NCBI GenBank assembly: GCA_001184405.1
Contig: LFMX01000013.1
Span: 1 to 64,000, forward strand
DNA: 64,000 nt
Origin: Candidatus Burkholderia humilis
Lineage (GTDB): Bacteria; Pseudomonadota; Gammaproteobacteria; Burkholderiales; Burkholderiaceae
Reading direction: 5' to 3'
This document shows positions 10,144 to 18,947 of the stretch, piece after piece. A program made the position numbers and the translations under genes. Each line of letters starts with the position of its first letter. Position 1 is the stretch's first letter. The notes under the pieces were generated by a model. That model saw only the letters and a program-made list of their open reading frames with translations. It had not been told where the DNA came from and searched no databases.

Positions 10144-10512
10144 TTACAGCACTTCGGGCGCAAGCGAAACGATCTTCATGAATCGTTCACTACGCAGTTC
10201 ACGCGTGACCGGTCCAAAAATACGCGTGCCGATCGGCTCAAGCTTCGTATTCAACAGAACGGCGGCATTGCCGTCGAACTTGATGAGCGAGCCATCCTGA
10301 CGACGCACGCCCTTGGCCGTACGAACGACCACGGCGTTGTAGATTTCGCCCTTCTTCACGCGTCCGCGCGGCGCCGCTTCCTTGACGGTCACCTTGATGA
10401 TGTCGCCAATGCTTGCGTAACGACGCTTCGAGCCGCCGAGCACCTTGATGCACATGACTTCACGCGCACCCGTGTTGTCGGCCACTTCAAGCCGAGTTTC
10501 GGTCTGGATCAT
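10144..10512 (-). CDS. rplN: 50S ribosomal protein uL14
   Basis: 122 residues, starting [18 protein letters not shown], with the conserved [20 protein letters not shown] block. uL14 lies at the subunit interface (bridge B8) and is the docking site of the silencing factor RsfS. It is the first gene of the spc group here: a 298-base gap with a good promoter separates it from rpsQ. Confidence 0.98.
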   Translation of the reverse strand: MIQTETRLEVADNTGAREVMCIKVLGGSKRRYASIGDIIKVTVKEAAPRGRVKKGEIYNAVVVRTAKGVRRQDGSLIKFDGNAAVLLNTKLEPIGTRIFGPVTRELRSERFMKIVSLAPEVL

Positions 10513-10731
10513 GGTTTATCTTTCCCAACTTAATCCGATTGCACCACCATGGCACAACCGGTCAGTCTTGGTCCCGTCAGCCAAATGGCTGCTTGGGTTA
10601 GAACAGGCAGCAACGGCAGACGAAACCCGCCATCGCAATCCGGTGAATCTGTCGACTCAGGCTGGCGCCCGAGCCGGCTTCCCCCACCAATTTCGCCCGC
10701 GACGGGGCTTCCACAAAGAGGCAATTCTAAA

Positions 10732-10759
10732 ATTATAACAAATAATCCCGGTCTTGCAA
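10732..10759 (-). promoter_or_regulatory. Sigma70-type promoter for the spc operon
   Basis: On the minus strand a TTGCAA -35 box (10754-10759), a 16-base spacer and a perfect TATAAT -10 box (10732-10737) lie in the rpsQ-rplN gap. The -10 is about 220 bases upstream of rplN, leaving a long 5' leader. The 298-base gap (10513-10810) holds no plausible gene. Confidence 0.7.
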
Positions 10760-10810
10760 GCGAAACTTACTGCGACACTACTTCCGCATCGCGGCACTAC
10801 GACTTCAGCT

Positions 10811-11083
10811 TTAGATCACGCGAGCCGCTTCAACCAGCTTCGACACAACCCAGGCCTTCGTCTTCGAAATCGGACGAGTTTCCTGGATTTCGACGAGATC
10901 GCCTTCGTTGTACGTGTTCGCGTCATCATGCGCGTGGTACTTCTTCGAACGCACGACGTACTTGCCGTAGATCGGATGCTTCACGCGGTGCTCAACCAGC
11001 ACGGTGACCGTCTTGTCCATCTTGTTGCTGACGACCTTGCCGACCAGCGTCCGCTTGAGCGAGGTTTTTACGCTATCGTTCAT
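10811..11083 (-). CDS. rpsQ: 30S ribosomal protein uS17
   Basis: 90 residues, an OB-fold ([20 protein letters not shown], then [16 protein letters not shown]). uS17 is a primary binder of the 16S 5' domain. Its ATG overlaps the rpmC stop by four bases (ATGA), implying translational coupling. It is the last gene of the S10 part before the internal promoter. Confidence 0.98.
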   Translation of the reverse strand: MNDSVKTSLKRTLVGKVVSNKMDKTVTVLVEHRVKHPIYGKYVVRSKKYHAHDDANTYNEGDLVEIQETRPISKTKAWVVSKLVEAARVI

Positions 11084-11274
11084 TTCTGGTTCGCCTTCTC
11101 AGTCATGACGGTGCGCACACGTGCGATGTCGCGACGGACCTTCTTCAGCTGGCTCGTGTTGGTGAGCTGCTGGGTCGCGAGTTGCATGCGCAGGCCGAAT
11201 TGCGCCTTCAGCAAGTCCGACAGCTCTTGGTTGAGCTCGGCCTGGTCTTTCTGGTGAAGTTCAGATGCCTTCAT
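11080..11274 (-). CDS. rpmC: 50S ribosomal protein uL29
   Basis: 64 residues from the second of two adjacent ATGs. The first (11277) is only 3 bases from the AGGAG ribosome-binding site, while the second gives normal spacing and the family start [11 protein letters not shown] two-helix protein at the exit tunnel, it forms part of the docking site for trigger factor and SRP with uL23. It overlaps rpsQ by four bases. Confidence 0.95.
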   Translation of the reverse strand: MKASELHQKDQAELNQELSDLLKAQFGLRMQLATQQLTNTSQLKKVRRDIARVRTVMTEKANQK

Positions 11275-11284
11275 CATTTGCTCC

Positions 11285-11701
11285 TTAGGCGCCGACCTGA
11301 CGAATCACGAAGTTCGTCTTCAGCGGCAGCTTGGCTGCAGCCAGACGGAACGCTTCGCGCGCCAGTTCTTCGGAGACACCGTCCATTTCGTACAGCATCT
11401 TGCCCGGTTGAATTTCAGCGACGTAGTACTCCGGGTTACCCTTACCATTACCCATACGCACTTCGGCCGGCTTTTGCGAAATCGGCTTGTCCGGGAAGAT
11501 ACGGATCCAGATCCGGCCACCACGCTTGATGTGACGCGTCATTGCACGACGCGCCGCTTCGATTTGACGTGCGGTCAAACGGCCGCGACCGATAGCCTTC
11601 AGACCGTATTCACCGAACGACACTGCGTTGCTGCGCGTCGCCTTACCGGTGTTACGACCTTTCTGCTCTTTGCGATACTTTCTGCGTTTCGGTTGCAGCA
11701 T
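11285..11701 (-). CDS. rplP: 50S ribosomal protein uL16
   Basis: 138 residues, starting [20 protein letters not shown]. uL16 organises the A-site tRNA elbow region and 5S contacts and is needed late in 50S assembly. Arg82 in the [11 protein letters not shown] motif corresponds to E. coli Arg81, the residue hydroxylated by RoxA/YcfD. A roxA homologue lies at 17082-18317 in this window. Gene position between rpsC and rpmC is canonical. Confidence 0.98.
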   Translation of the reverse strand: MLQPKRRKYRKEQKGRNTGKATRSNAVSFGEYGLKAIGRGRLTARQIEAARRAMTRHIKRGGRIWIRIFPDKPISQKPAEVRMGNGKGNPEYYVAEIQPGKMLYEMDGVSEELAREAFRLAAAKLPLKTNFVIRQVGA

Positions 11702-11703
11702 CG

Positions 11704-12498
11704 TTATTCTCCAGTCTTCGCGTCACCGCCACGGCGCAGGCCGCCACGGCGTGCACCTGCCGGGCCACCGCCTTCGCCATCGCGATGCGGACGGCGATCG
11801 CCACCCGGACGTGCGTTACGGCGCGGACGCTTTTCTTCCGCTACTTCTTCGACGACCGGCGCGTCGTTACGGCCAAGCGTGTCGCCCTTGTAGACCCACA
11901 CCTTCACGCCGATGATGCCGTACGTCGTCTTCGCTTCCGAAGTCGCGTAGTCGATATCCGCACGCAGCGTATGGAGGGGCACGCGACCTTCGCGATACCA
12001 CTCGATACGAGCGATTTCAATACCGTTCAGACGGCCCGCGCTCATGATCTTGATGCCTTGGGCGCCAAGACGCATTGCGTTTTGCATCGCACGCTTCATC
12101 GCGCGGCGGAACATGATCCGGCGCTCGAGCTGCTGCGTGATGGAATCAGCGATCAGCTGAGCATCGGTTTCCGGCTTGCGGATCTCTTCGATGTTGACGT
12201 GAACCGGAACGCCCATGCGCTTCTGCAGTTCAGCCTTCAGCGATTCGATGTCCTCGCCCTTTTTGCCGATGACGACGCCCGGACGCGAGCTGTAAATCGT
12301 GATGCGCGCGTTCTTCGCCGGACGCTCGATGACGACGCGACCAACCGAAGCGTTCTTCAGCTTCTTCTTCAGGTATTCACGAACACCGATGTCTTCCTGC
12401 AACATCGCCGCGAAATTGTTGTTGTTCGCGTACCAGCGCGAAGCCCAATTGCGGCTGACGGCCAAACGGAAGCCAGTCGGATGAATTTTCTGTCCCAT
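11704..12498 (-). CDS. rpsC: 30S ribosomal protein uS3
   Basis: 264 residues. The N-terminal KH type-2 domain holds [20 protein letters not shown] near residues 70-90, followed by the C-terminal S3 domain ([19 protein letters not shown]). uS3 guards the mRNA entry channel with uS4 and uS5. The last 45 residues form a Arg/Gly-rich tail ([18 protein letters not shown] and onwards), longer than in E. coli but usual in Burkholderiaceae. It abuts rplP with a two-base gap. Confidence 0.98.
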   Translation of the reverse strand: MGQKIHPTGFRLAVSRNWASRWYANNNNFAAMLQEDIGVREYLKKKLKNASVGRVVIERPAKNARITIYSSRPGVVIGKKGEDIESLKAELQKRMGVPVHVNIEEIRKPETDAQLIADSITQQLERRIMFRRAMKRAMQNAMRLGAQGIKIMSAGRLNGIEIARIEWYREGRVPLHTLRADIDYATSEAKTTYGIIGVKVWVYKGDTLGRNDAPVVEEVAEEKRPRRNARPGGDRRPHRDGEGGGPAGARRGGLRRGGDAKTGE

Positions 12499-12508
12499 CG
12501 TTGGCTCC

Positions 12509-12838
12509 TTAATTCCCGACCGTCACAGTGATGTGACAGGATTGCTTCTCGATGCGGTTGCCACGACCCTTTGCGCGTGCGGTAAAACGCTTCAGCGAAG
12601 CAGCCTTGTCGACGTAGATGCTCGTGATCTTGAGCTTGTCGATATCGGCGCCTTCGTTGTGTTCCGCATTCGCGATCGCAGACAGCACGACCTTCTTGAC
12701 AATACCCGCCGCCTTCTTCGGCGAGAACGTCAGAACGTTCAGCGCCTTGTCGACCGGCAAACCACGAATCTGGTCAGCCACAAGGCGCGTTTTCTGCGCC
12801 GAGATGCGGGTACCGCGATGAATTGCTTTCACTTCCAT
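12509..12838 (-). CDS. rplV: 50S ribosomal protein uL22
   Basis: 109 residues. It starts [20 protein letters not shown] and has the beta-hairpin ([20 protein letters not shown]) that reaches into the exit tunnel and, with uL4, forms the constriction sensed by macrolides and stalling peptides. It lies between rpsS and rpsC. No anomalies. Confidence 0.98.
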   Translation of the reverse strand: MEVKAIHRGTRISAQKTRLVADQIRGLPVDKALNVLTFSPKKAAGIVKKVVLSAIANAEHNEGADIDKLKITSIYVDKAASLKRFTARAKGRGNRIEKQSCHITVTVGN

Positions 12839-12850
12839 CTTGATTGCCCC

Positions 12851-13126
12851 TTATTTCTTGGCCTTCTTGTCGGCCGCGTGACCCTTGAACGTACGGGTCA
12901 GTGCGAACTCGCCAAGCTTGTGGCCGACCATGTTTTCCGTGACATACACCGGAACATGTTGACGGCCGTTATGAACAGCGATCGTCAGGCCGATAAAGTC
13001 CGGCAGAATCGTCGAACGACGCGACCAGGTCTTGATCGGCTTCTTGTCACGCGTCGATGCAGCCGCCTCAACCTTCTTCAGCAAATGAGCGTCGCAGAAC
13101 GGACCTTTTTTAGCAGAACGTGTCAT
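12851..13126 (-). CDS. rpsS: 30S ribosomal protein uS19
   Basis: 91 residues with the signature [15 protein letters not shown] and [19 protein letters not shown]. uS19 forms a heterodimer with uS13 in the 30S head and contributes to bridge B1a. It follows rplB by 10 bases. No anomalies. Confidence 0.98.
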   Translation of the reverse strand: MTRSAKKGPFCDAHLLKKVEAAASTRDKKPIKTWSRRSTILPDFIGLTIAVHNGRQHVPVYVTENMVGHKLGEFALTRTFKGHAADKKAKK

Positions 13127-13136
13127 TGCCTACTCC

Positions 13137-13964
13137 TTAACGCTTGTGACGGCGCCGGACGATCATCGTCGTCGTGCGCTTGTTGCTGCGGGTGCGATAA
13201 CCCTTCGTCGGCGTGCCCCACGGGCTCACCGGATCGCGACCTGCTGCCGTGCGGCCTTCACCACCACCGTGCGGGTGATCGATCGGGTTCATTGCAACAC
13301 CACGCACCGTCGGACGGATACCGCGCCAGCGGTTTGGACCGGCCTTACCGATTTGACGGAGGCTGTGCTCTTCGTTGCCCACTTCGCCGATCGTCGCGCG
13401 ACACTCGACGTGCACGCGGCGGATTTCGCCCGAACGCAGACGCACTTGAGCGTAGACGCCTTCGCGCGCCAGCAGCATGGCCGACGTACCGGCCGAACGC
13501 GCCATTTGCGCGCCCTTGCCCGGCAGCATCTCGATGCAGTGGATGGTCGTACCGACCGGAATGTTGCGGATCGGCAGGGCGTTGCCTGCGCGAATCGGCG
13601 CTTCCGAACCGGACATGAGCTGCGTGCCGACCGTCACGCCCTTCGGCGCAATGATGTAGCGGCGCTCGCCGTCTGCGTACAGAACCAGCGCGATGTTCGC
13701 GCTACGGTTCGGGTCGTACTCGAGACGTTCGACCTTCGCCGGGATGCCGTCCTTGTTACGACGGAAATCGACGATACGATAGTGTTGCTTGTGACCACCA
13801 CCCTGGTGACGCGTGGTGATACGGCCGTTGTTGTTACGGCCCGCCGACTTGGATTGCGAGTCGAGCAGCGCTGCGTGCGGCTTGCCCTTGTGCAGATCCT
13901 TGTTGACGATCTTGACCATCGCGCGGCGACCCGGCGAGGTCGGTTTAACTTTCACGATTGCCAT
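13137..13964 (-). CDS. rplB: 50S ribosomal protein uL2
   Basis: 275 residues. OB-fold and SH3-like domains bind 23S rRNA. The C-terminal [13 protein letters not shown] motif contains the conserved histidine near the peptidyl-transferase centre. uL2 is needed for subunit association and peptide bond formation. It follows rplW by two bases. No anomalies. Confidence 0.98.
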   Translation of the reverse strand: MAIVKVKPTSPGRRAMVKIVNKDLHKGKPHAALLDSQSKSAGRNNNGRITTRHQGGGHKQHYRIVDFRRNKDGIPAKVERLEYDPNRSANIALVLYADGERRYIIAPKGVTVGTQLMSGSEAPIRAGNALPIRNIPVGTTIHCIEMLPGKGAQMARSAGTSAMLLAREGVYAQVRLRSGEIRRVHVECRATIGEVGNEEHSLRQIGKAGPNRWRGIRPTVRGVAMNPIDHPHGGGEGRTAAGRDPVSPWGTPTKGYRTRSNKRTTTMIVRRRHKR

Positions 13965-13966
13965 GA

Positions 13967-14281
13967 TTACTTGGCCTCCGCTTCAAAGTTGATTTCCTGG
14001 CCGGGCTTCAGGCAGACGTATGCCTTCTTCACGTCCTTGCGCTTGCCCATGTTGCGACCAAAGCGCTTTGCCTTGCCCTTGGTCACCAGCACGTTGACGG
14101 AATTGACTTCGACCTTGAACAGCAGCTCGACAGCAGCCTTAACTTCCTGCTTCGTGGCGTCCGGTGCGACTTCGAACACGACTTGTTCGTTCTTGTCGGC
14201 AACCAGCGTCGCCTTTTCGGAGATCACCGGCGCGAGCAGAACTTGCATCAAACGATGATCGTTTTTGCGAACTTCGCTCAT
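13967..14281 (-). CDS. rplW: 50S ribosomal protein uL23
   Basis: 104 residues ([20 protein letters not shown], with the [17 protein letters not shown] loop). uL23 rims the exit tunnel and is the main trigger-factor and SRP docking site. Its ATG overlaps the rplD stop by four bases. No anomalies. Confidence 0.98.
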   Translation of the reverse strand: MSEVRKNDHRLMQVLLAPVISEKATLVADKNEQVVFEVAPDATKQEVKAAVELLFKVEVNSVNVLVTKGKAKRFGRNMGKRKDVKKAYVCLKPGQEINFEAEAK

Positions 14282-14898
14282 GACAGCAACTCCTCGATCT
14301 GAGCGACCGCAGCTTTCGTGATCAGCACTTTCTTGAAGTAGATCAGCGAGAGCGGGTCGGCGTAACGCGGCTCGACAACTGCCACGTGGGCCAGGTTGCG
14401 CGACGCGAGGTACAGGTTTTCGTCGACCGTATCGGTGATGACCAGCACGGACTCGAGACCCATCGCCTTGAATTTATCGGCCAGCAACTTGGTCTTCGGG
14501 GCTTCGAGCGCCAGGTCTTCGACCACGGCGATACGGCCTTCGCGAGCCAGCTGCGAGAAGATCGAGCAGAGACCTGCGCGATGCATCTTCTTGTTGAGCT
14601 TGTGCGAGAAGTTTTCTTCCGGCGAATTCGGGAAGATGTGACCACCGCCACGCCACAACGGGCTCGACGACATACCGGCACGAGCGCGGCCCGTACCCTT
14701 CTGACGCCACGGCTTCTTGGTGGTGTGCTTGACTTGCTCACGGTCCTTCTGAGCGCGGTTGCCGCTACGTGCGTTCGCTTGATAAGCGACGACGATCTGG
14801 TGAATCAAGGCTTCGTTGTAATCGCGACCGAACACGACGTCCGATGCGTTCACGCCAGCGCCTTCCTGACCATTGGCATTCAGGAGCTTAAGTTCCAT
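14278..14898 (-). CDS. rplD: 50S ribosomal protein uL4
   Basis: 206 residues. The central loop ([20 protein letters not shown]) enters the exit tunnel. In E. coli uL4 also represses the S10 operon through its leader; no such leader is recognisable here. Its ATG shares one base with the rplC stop (TAATG), and its own stop overlaps rplW, so the three are coupled. Confidence 0.98.
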   Translation of the reverse strand: MELKLLNANGQEGAGVNASDVVFGRDYNEALIHQIVVAYQANARSGNRAQKDREQVKHTTKKPWRQKGTGRARAGMSSSPLWRGGGHIFPNSPEENFSHKLNKKMHRAGLCSIFSQLAREGRIAVVEDLALEAPKTKLLADKFKAMGLESVLVITDTVDENLYLASRNLAHVAVVEPRYADPLSLIYFKKVLITKAAVAQIEELLS

Positions 14899-15557
14899 TA
14901 TTTCGCTCCTTTCACAGCACGCGTCTTGACGGCCGGGGTCACGAAGACCTTGCCGCCCTTCGCACCCGGAACAGCACCGCGGACGAACAGCAGGCTGCGC
15001 TCCGCGTCGATGCGGGCGATTTCGAGGTTTTGAACCGTAACGGTTTCGTCGCCGAGATGACCCGTCATGCGCTTACCCGGGAACACACGACCCGGATCCT
15101 GCGCCATACCGATCGAACCCGGAACGTTGTGCGAACGCGAGTTACCGTGCGATGCGCGGCCCGAACCGAAGTTGTAGCGCTTGATCGTACCGGCGTAGCC
15201 CTTACCGATCGACGTGCCTTGCACGTCAACTTTCTGGCCGACTTCGAAAATGTCCGTAGCGATGACAGCGCCTTTCGACAGTTCGCCTGCCTTGGCTGCA
15301 TCGATATGGAATTCCTTGAGGATTTCACCGGCTTGAACGCCGGCTTTGGCGAGGTGACCCGCCAACGGCTTCGTCACGCGCGATGCGCGGCGAGTACCGA
15401 ATGCAACCTGAACGGCGGTATAACCATCCGTTTCAACGGTCTTGATCTGCGTCACGCGGTTGTTCGACACGTCCAGCACGGTGACGGGAATCGAATCCCC
15501 TTCAGGCGTGAAGATACGGGTCATGCCAACCTTGCGACCTACGAGTCCAAGGCTCAT
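14898..15557 (-). CDS. rplC: 50S ribosomal protein uL3
   Basis: 219 residues from the ATG at 15557 ([16 protein letters not shown]). An in-frame upstream ATG at 15569 would add MEKT, but the GGAG site sits just 5' of the downstream ATG and the family starts there. The conserved [18 protein letters not shown] loop with its methylatable glutamine region ([14 protein letters not shown]) reaches the peptidyl-transferase centre. uL3 is an early 50S assembly protein. A promoter lies in the gap to rpsJ. Confidence 0.97.
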   Translation of the reverse strand: MSLGLVGRKVGMTRIFTPEGDSIPVTVLDVSNNRVTQIKTVETDGYTAVQVAFGTRRASRVTKPLAGHLAKAGVQAGEILKEFHIDAAKAGELSKGAVIATDIFEVGQKVDVQGTSIGKGYAGTIKRYNFGSGRASHGNSRSHNVPGSIGMAQDPGRVFPGKRMTGHLGDETVTVQNLEIARIDAERSLLFVRGAVPGAKGGKVFVTPAVKTRAVKGAK

Positions 15558-15676
15558 CGTTTTCTCCATTCCCGACTGCGATTGGTCGGGGCTGATTTAC
15601 AAATGCCGCTTCGTCACGAAAGACTGGACGGCTATTCTTGCGCCTTTGCTTGCGCATAGACACGGAAAATCATTAA

Positions 15677-15705
15677 AGTATAACTCGGCTTTTCGAATCC
15701 TGCAA
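15677..15705 (-). promoter_or_regulatory. Sigma70-type promoter upstream of rplC
   Basis: On the minus strand: -35 TTGCAG (15700-15705), a 17-base spacer and -10 TATACT (15677-15682), about 120 bases before rplC. It lets rplC and downstream S10 genes be transcribed independently of rpsJ, which matters because rpsJ has lost its usual upstream operon here. Confidence 0.75.
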
Positions 15706-15719
15706 GCAATCAAAGACTT

Positions 15720-15757
15720 AGCTCCGTTCACCGGTTTTGATGCCGGTCAGCGGAGCT
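15720..15757. promoter_or_regulatory. Stem-loop between rpsJ and rplC
   Basis: AGCTCCG (15720-15726) pairs with CGGAGCT (15751-15757), with an inner CCGG/CCGG pair and a TTTTGATG loop. On the minus strand there is no T-run after it, so it is not a classic terminator in the direction of rpsJ. It could be an RNA-processing or partial termination element. Confidence 0.5.
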
Positions 15758-15765
15758 TTTCAGAC

Positions 15766-16077
15766 TTACTGCAGCTTGATTTCGACGTCGACGCCAGCCG
15801 GCAGATCGAGCTTCATCAGGGCGTCGACGGTCTTGTCCGTGGGATCGACGATGTCCATCAGGCGCTGGTGCGTGCGGATTTCGAGCTGGTCGCGCGATGT
15901 CTTGTTGACGTGCGGCGAACGCAGGATGTCAAAACGCTGAATGCGCGTCGGCAGCGGCACCGGGCCACGAACGATCGCGCCAGTCCGCTTCGCCGTATCG
16001 ACAATTTCGGCTGCCGATTGATCGATCAGGCGATAGTCGAACGCTTTCAGACGAATACGGATTTTTTGGTTCTGCAT
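15766..16077 (-). CDS. rpsJ: 30S ribosomal protein uS10 (NusE)
   Basis: 103 residues from the ATG at 16077 ([19 protein letters not shown]); a longer in-frame extension upstream is not part of the family. uS10 is in the 30S head and doubles as NusE in antitermination, pairing with NusB and NusG. A weak AGGAA site precedes it. Normally rpsJ follows tuf at the end of the str operon; here only a tuf stub lies upstream, and I see no convincing promoter between 16078 and 16214. Confidence 0.97.
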   Translation of the reverse strand: MQNQKIRIRLKAFDYRLIDQSAAEIVDTAKRTGAIVRGPVPLPTRIQRFDILRSPHVNKTSRDQLEIRTHQRLMDIVDPTDKTVDALMKLDLPAGVDVEIKLQ

Positions 16078-16214
16078 GATGATTCCTAAAAAGAGCGAGG
16101 CGGTGTTGCACCGCACATTGAGCAAAAGAGCGTAAGCTCAGATACCCGCGAAGAGCGAGCATCCGGACCCGATTTACTGCGTTACTGCAACTTCAAATCG
16201 AGCAACCCGATATT

Positions 16215-16340
16215 TTACTCGATAATCTTCGCCACGACACCGGCGCCGACGGTACGGCCGCCTTCGCGGATTGCGAAGCGCAGACCTTCTTCCATCGCGA
16301 TCGGGGCAATCAGCTTCACCGTGATCGAGACGTTGTCGCC
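16215..16340 (-). pseudogene. tuf: 3' remnant of the elongation factor Tu gene
   Basis: The minus strand reads [20 protein letters not shown] and on to [11 protein letters not shown] plus TAA. This is the exact last 41 residues of EF-Tu (beta-barrel domain 3). Upstream of Gly-Asp the similarity stops abruptly: the normal EMVMP residues are replaced by unrelated sequence and stop codons. About 350 codons of EF-Tu, and fusA, rpsG and rpsL, are missing from their expected place. The cell must have an intact tuf elsewhere (betaproteobacteria usually have two). The break coincides with a group II intron remnant. Confidence 0.93.
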
Positions 16341-16390
16341 CTGAGCCTGCATCCATGGCCAGAACAACGTTTCCTCGTCAAACACCGACG

Positions 16391-16467
16391 GTAGGAGCCG
16401 GATGCCCTAATTGGGCACGTCCGGATCTGTGTGGGGGGCGTTCCGAAAGGAACGTCCCTACCGCGAT
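16391..16467 (+). mobile_element. 3' end of a group II intron (domains V and VI)
   Basis: Domain V is recognised by GAGCCGGATG (16395 onward, with the AGC triad), the TGCCC/GGGCA stem closed by a TAATT loop, and the CACGTCCGGATC return strand with its bulge. Domain VI follows as GGGGGGCGTTCC-GAAA-GGAACGTCCC, and the element ends at CTACCGCGAT (16467), the usual 3' boundary of a common bacterial intron group. The rest of the ribozyme and its LtrA reverse transcriptase are absent. It lies on the strand opposite to tuf and beside the tuf break. Confidence 0.8.
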
Positions 16468-16508
16468 CTCGCGCTTTGACATCGTAAAAAGAGAGCGAGC
16501 GCAGATAC

Positions 16509-16541
16509 AAAAAAACCGGCCCAAGAGCCGCCGGTTTTTTT
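16509..16541. terminator. Bidirectional intrinsic terminator
   Basis: AAAAAAACCGGC and GCCGGTTTTTTT form a perfect stem flanked by A and T runs on both sides. On the minus strand it ends the small lipoprotein gene at 16586-16813 and would block read-through from it toward rpsJ. Confidence 0.88.
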
Positions 16542-16585
16542 CGTTTTCGGACCGCTGATGCGGCCCGTGGCGTAGCGCCTAAGCC

Positions 16586-16813
16586 TTACTGGCTTGCGCC
16601 CGAAGCAGTAGCGTCCGAAGCAGCGCCAGCAGCCGATGCTGCGTCGCTTGCTGCAGCAGCAGCGCTCGATGCAGCTGCGTTTGCGTCCGATGCAGCAGCG
16701 TTTGCGTCCGAGGCAGCAGTGGCCGGAGCCGAAGCAGCCGAATCGCTAGACTTGTTGCATGCAGCCAGAGCAATAGCAGCCAACAGAGATGCTACGAGGA
16801 GGGATTTCTTCAT
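16586..16813 (-). CDS. Small Ala/Ser/Asp-rich lipoprotein of unknown function
   Basis: 75 residues from the ATG at 16813, with AGGA 7 bases upstream; an upstream GTG at 16819 is less likely. MKKSLLVASLLAAIALAAC is a lipoprotein signal with the lipobox LAAC. The mature part is low complexity, built from repeats such as ASDANAA and ASDAAS. Similar small lipoproteins are common in Burkholderiaceae; no function is known to me. Its own terminator follows. The repeat tract is prone to length change. Confidence 0.85.
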   Translation of the reverse strand: MKKSLLVASLLAAIALAACNKSSDSAASAPATAASDANAAASDANAAASSAAAAASDAASAAGAASDATASGASQ

Positions 16814-17081
16814 GATCACGTCCTTTTATGGTTAAAGGTAAGCAACAGCGCAAAGTACCGGTAATGTGTGCTCCAACACCGACCTGGGCCGCTGTGGAGA
16901 CTCACAATTCTTTTTTAGTGTGAGACTTCCTACGGCTTGGCCGGAAATTATAGGCACTTTCGTAACAACCGTCGATAAATCGGGGGCCGATACGTTGTCT
17001 TTCTCATACAAACTTTCATATTGCGGAACAGCAAAACCTTCAATTTCCTGAAGCGTGCAACCGTATTTTTATGGCTGCATT

Positions 17082-18317
17082 TCAGGCTGAAGGGTCCGTC
17101 TGAATCCAGCCCGCACGATACCACTCGTGAAACAGCGATGTCATTGCCGAATCATCTGTAAGTGTTACAAAGCGTTTCGCCTTCAAAACACGTGAATCGG
17201 CCAATTCAGGAAGCCATTTTTTTGCCTTCGCCGATAGCGCCGATTGCTCTCCATTCACGAAATACGAGCGCGCGTCATAAAGCAAGATCGTTTTTTTATC
17301 CAGCTTTAAGCCAGTCTTTTTCGCACGCTCAACAAATTTTTGCTCATTCAGCGGGCGGTCCGGCGGATCGAAAACGACATTCGATTTCGGCTTGCTGAGA
17401 TAACTGCCTAAAAATGCGGCGACATCCTTTTCATTCCAGTCAATGTTCGCAAGGATCGCGCCAACCCGTTCGACGAGCAGCGTTGGAAGCGCTGCCGGAT
17501 GCTCGGCCGGTTCCTGTGCAGGATCGCGATAACGCGTGTCGCTCTTTGCGCTTTGCGTGTCGCCGACGCGCTCGGCCAGGTGATACAGGAACTGCGCCGT
17601 CAGCTCGTGCGTGGAAGGCGCGCGAAAGCCGATCGAGCACGTCATGCATTCGCCTTCCGCGATGCCGTCATGCGCGATATGCGGCGGCAAGTACAGCATG
17701 TCGCCCGGCTCCAGCACCCATTCCTCTTCAGGCTCGAAGTGCTGTAAAACTTTCAACGGCAGTCCTGCTTTTAGCGAGAGATCACGTTGCGCGCCGATAC
17801 GCCAGCACCGTTTGCCATGAACCTGAAGCAGAAACACGTCATAAGAGTCGAAGTGCGGACCGACGCCGCCGCCATCAGTTGCATAGGAGATCATCAGATC
17901 GTCCAGACGCGCATCGGGAATGAAACGGAACCGGTTCATCAGCGCGTGGGCGCGATCGTCGTGCAGGTTCACGCCTTGCACGAGCAGCGTCCACTCACGC
18001 TTTTTGACTGAAGGCAGTTCGTCGGGCGCGAACGGCCCGTGCTCCAGATTCCACGTGTTGCGAAAGTGCGTGATGAGCCGCGACTCGACATCATCGAGAT
18101 CGGCGAGTTCGAAGAGGTCGTCACGCGAGAGCGGGGCCGCGAGACCGGGAATCGCCTGCCGGATCAGCAAAGGCTTTTTCTGCCAGTAGCGCCGCATGAA
18201 CTGTCGCGGCGTGCGGTTGCCCAACAAGGGCGTGACTTCGTCGGGAAGGGGAGCGCCGAGCGTTTCGGACAGACTGGAAACGGTGGACGGTGTTGCGTGG
18301 AGTGGCCGCTTGGGCAT
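17082..18317 (-). CDS. roxA: Ribosomal oxygenase, uL16 arginine 3-hydroxylase (RoxA/YcfD)
   Basis: 411 residues. A JmjC/cupin Fe(II)- and 2-oxoglutarate-dependent domain carries the metal ligands His155 and Asp157 (GPHFDSYD) and a distal histidine in PPHIAHDG (about 216), followed by a C-terminal winged-helix-like part. The E. coli homologue YcfD hydroxylates uL16 Arg81; the matching Arg82 of rplP is in this window. The start MPKRPLHATPS lies 33 bases from the divergent slyD start. Not part of the ribosomal operon, so their nearness may simply reflect the rearrangement at tuf. Confidence 0.92.
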   Translation of the reverse strand: MPKRPLHATPSTVSSLSETLGAPLPDEVTPLLGNRTPRQFMRRYWQKKPLLIRQAIPGLAAPLSRDDLFELADLDDVESRLITHFRNTWNLEHGPFAPDELPSVKKREWTLLVQGVNLHDDRAHALMNRFRFIPDARLDDLMISYATDGGGVGPHFDSYDVFLLQVHGKRCWRIGAQRDLSLKAGLPLKVLQHFEPEEEWVLEPGDMLYLPPHIAHDGIAEGECMTCSIGFRAPSTHELTAQFLYHLAERVGDTQSAKSDTRYRDPAQEPAEHPAALPTLLVERVGAILANIDWNEKDVAAFLGSYLSKPKSNVVFDPPDRPLNEQKFVERAKKTGLKLDKKTILLYDARSYFVNGEQSALSAKAKKWLPELADSRVLKAKRFVTLTDDSAMTSLFHEWYRAGWIQTDPSA

Positions 18318-18319
18318 CG

Positions 18320-18325
18320 TATAAT
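18320..18325 (+). promoter_or_regulatory. Candidate -10 box for slyD
   Basis: A perfect TATAAT lies 25 bases before the slyD ATG, in the 33-base divergent gap to roxA. No good -35 match is seen at the expected distance, which falls inside the roxA 5' end. Confidence 0.4.
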
Positions 18326-18350
18326 CGAGGCTTGTATCTTGGAGGATCCA

Positions 18351-18902
18351 ATGAAAATTGCGAAAGACAAAGTCGTTTCGGTCGCGTACAAGCTATCGGA
18401 TGCGCAAGGCAATCTGATCGAGGAAAGCGACGAGCCGACGGTCTATCTGCACGGCGGCTATGATGGCACGTTCCCCAAGATCGAGGAAGCGCTCGACGGC
18501 CAGGAGCCCGGTTACGAAACGCTCATTCAGCTCGAACCGCAGGATGCGTTCGGCGAATACGATCCCGAGCTCGTGAAGATCGAGGAGCGCAACCGATTTC
18601 CCGAGCCGCTCGAAGTGGGCATGCAGTTCGAAGGCACGCCCGAAGACGCCGATGACGAACTCGACACGCTCATCTACACGGTCACGGACGTCGCGGAAGA
18701 CAAGGTCGTGCTCGACGGCAATCATCCGCTCGCCGGCATGGCGCTGCGTTTCGCGTTGTCGGTGCAGGAAGTGCGCGACGCTACGGAAGATGAAATCGAG
18801 CATCAGCACGCGCATGGCGCGGACGGCCTGAGCATCGCGGACGAAGATGAAGACGACGATGACGACGAGCCGCGCAAGGACAGCGGTCCGACCTTGCACT
18901 GA
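18351..18902 (+). CDS. slyD: FKBP-type peptidyl-prolyl isomerase, SlyD-like
   Basis: 183 residues from an ATG with GGAGG seven bases upstream. The FKBP domain (MKIAKDKVVSVAYKLSDAQG, PGYE, with the inserted IF chaperone domain around 70-130, and GNHPLAGMALRF) is typical of SlyD. It isomerises prolyl bonds and acts as a folding chaperone. The E. coli metal-binding His/Cys tail is replaced by an acidic tail (EDEDDDDDEP), as in many betaproteobacteria, so a role in nickel delivery is unlikely to be the same. Divergent from roxA. Confidence 0.92.
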   Translation: MKIAKDKVVSVAYKLSDAQGNLIEESDEPTVYLHGGYDGTFPKIEEALDGQEPGYETLIQLEPQDAFGEYDPELVKIEERNRFPEPLEVGMQFEGTPEDADDELDTLIYTVTDVAEDKVVLDGNHPLAGMALRFALSVQEVRDATEDEIEHQHAHGADGLSIADEDEDDDDDEPRKDSGPTLH

Positions 18903-18919
18903 GTGTTTCATCCGTTTCC

Positions 18920-18947
18920 AAAAGCGCAGCTTTGGCTGCGCTTTTTT
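18920..18947. terminator. Intrinsic terminator after slyD
   Basis: AAAAGCGCAGC-TTTG-GCTGCGCTTTTTT, a perfect 11-bp stem with tetraloop and T-run. It overlaps the 3' end of the convergent gene at 18946 and can serve both directions. Confidence 0.9.

Noticed and set aside
16355-16558. Plus-strand ORF across the intron remnant
   Set aside because: It is a chance translation of group II intron RNA domains and a terminator, without protein similarity.
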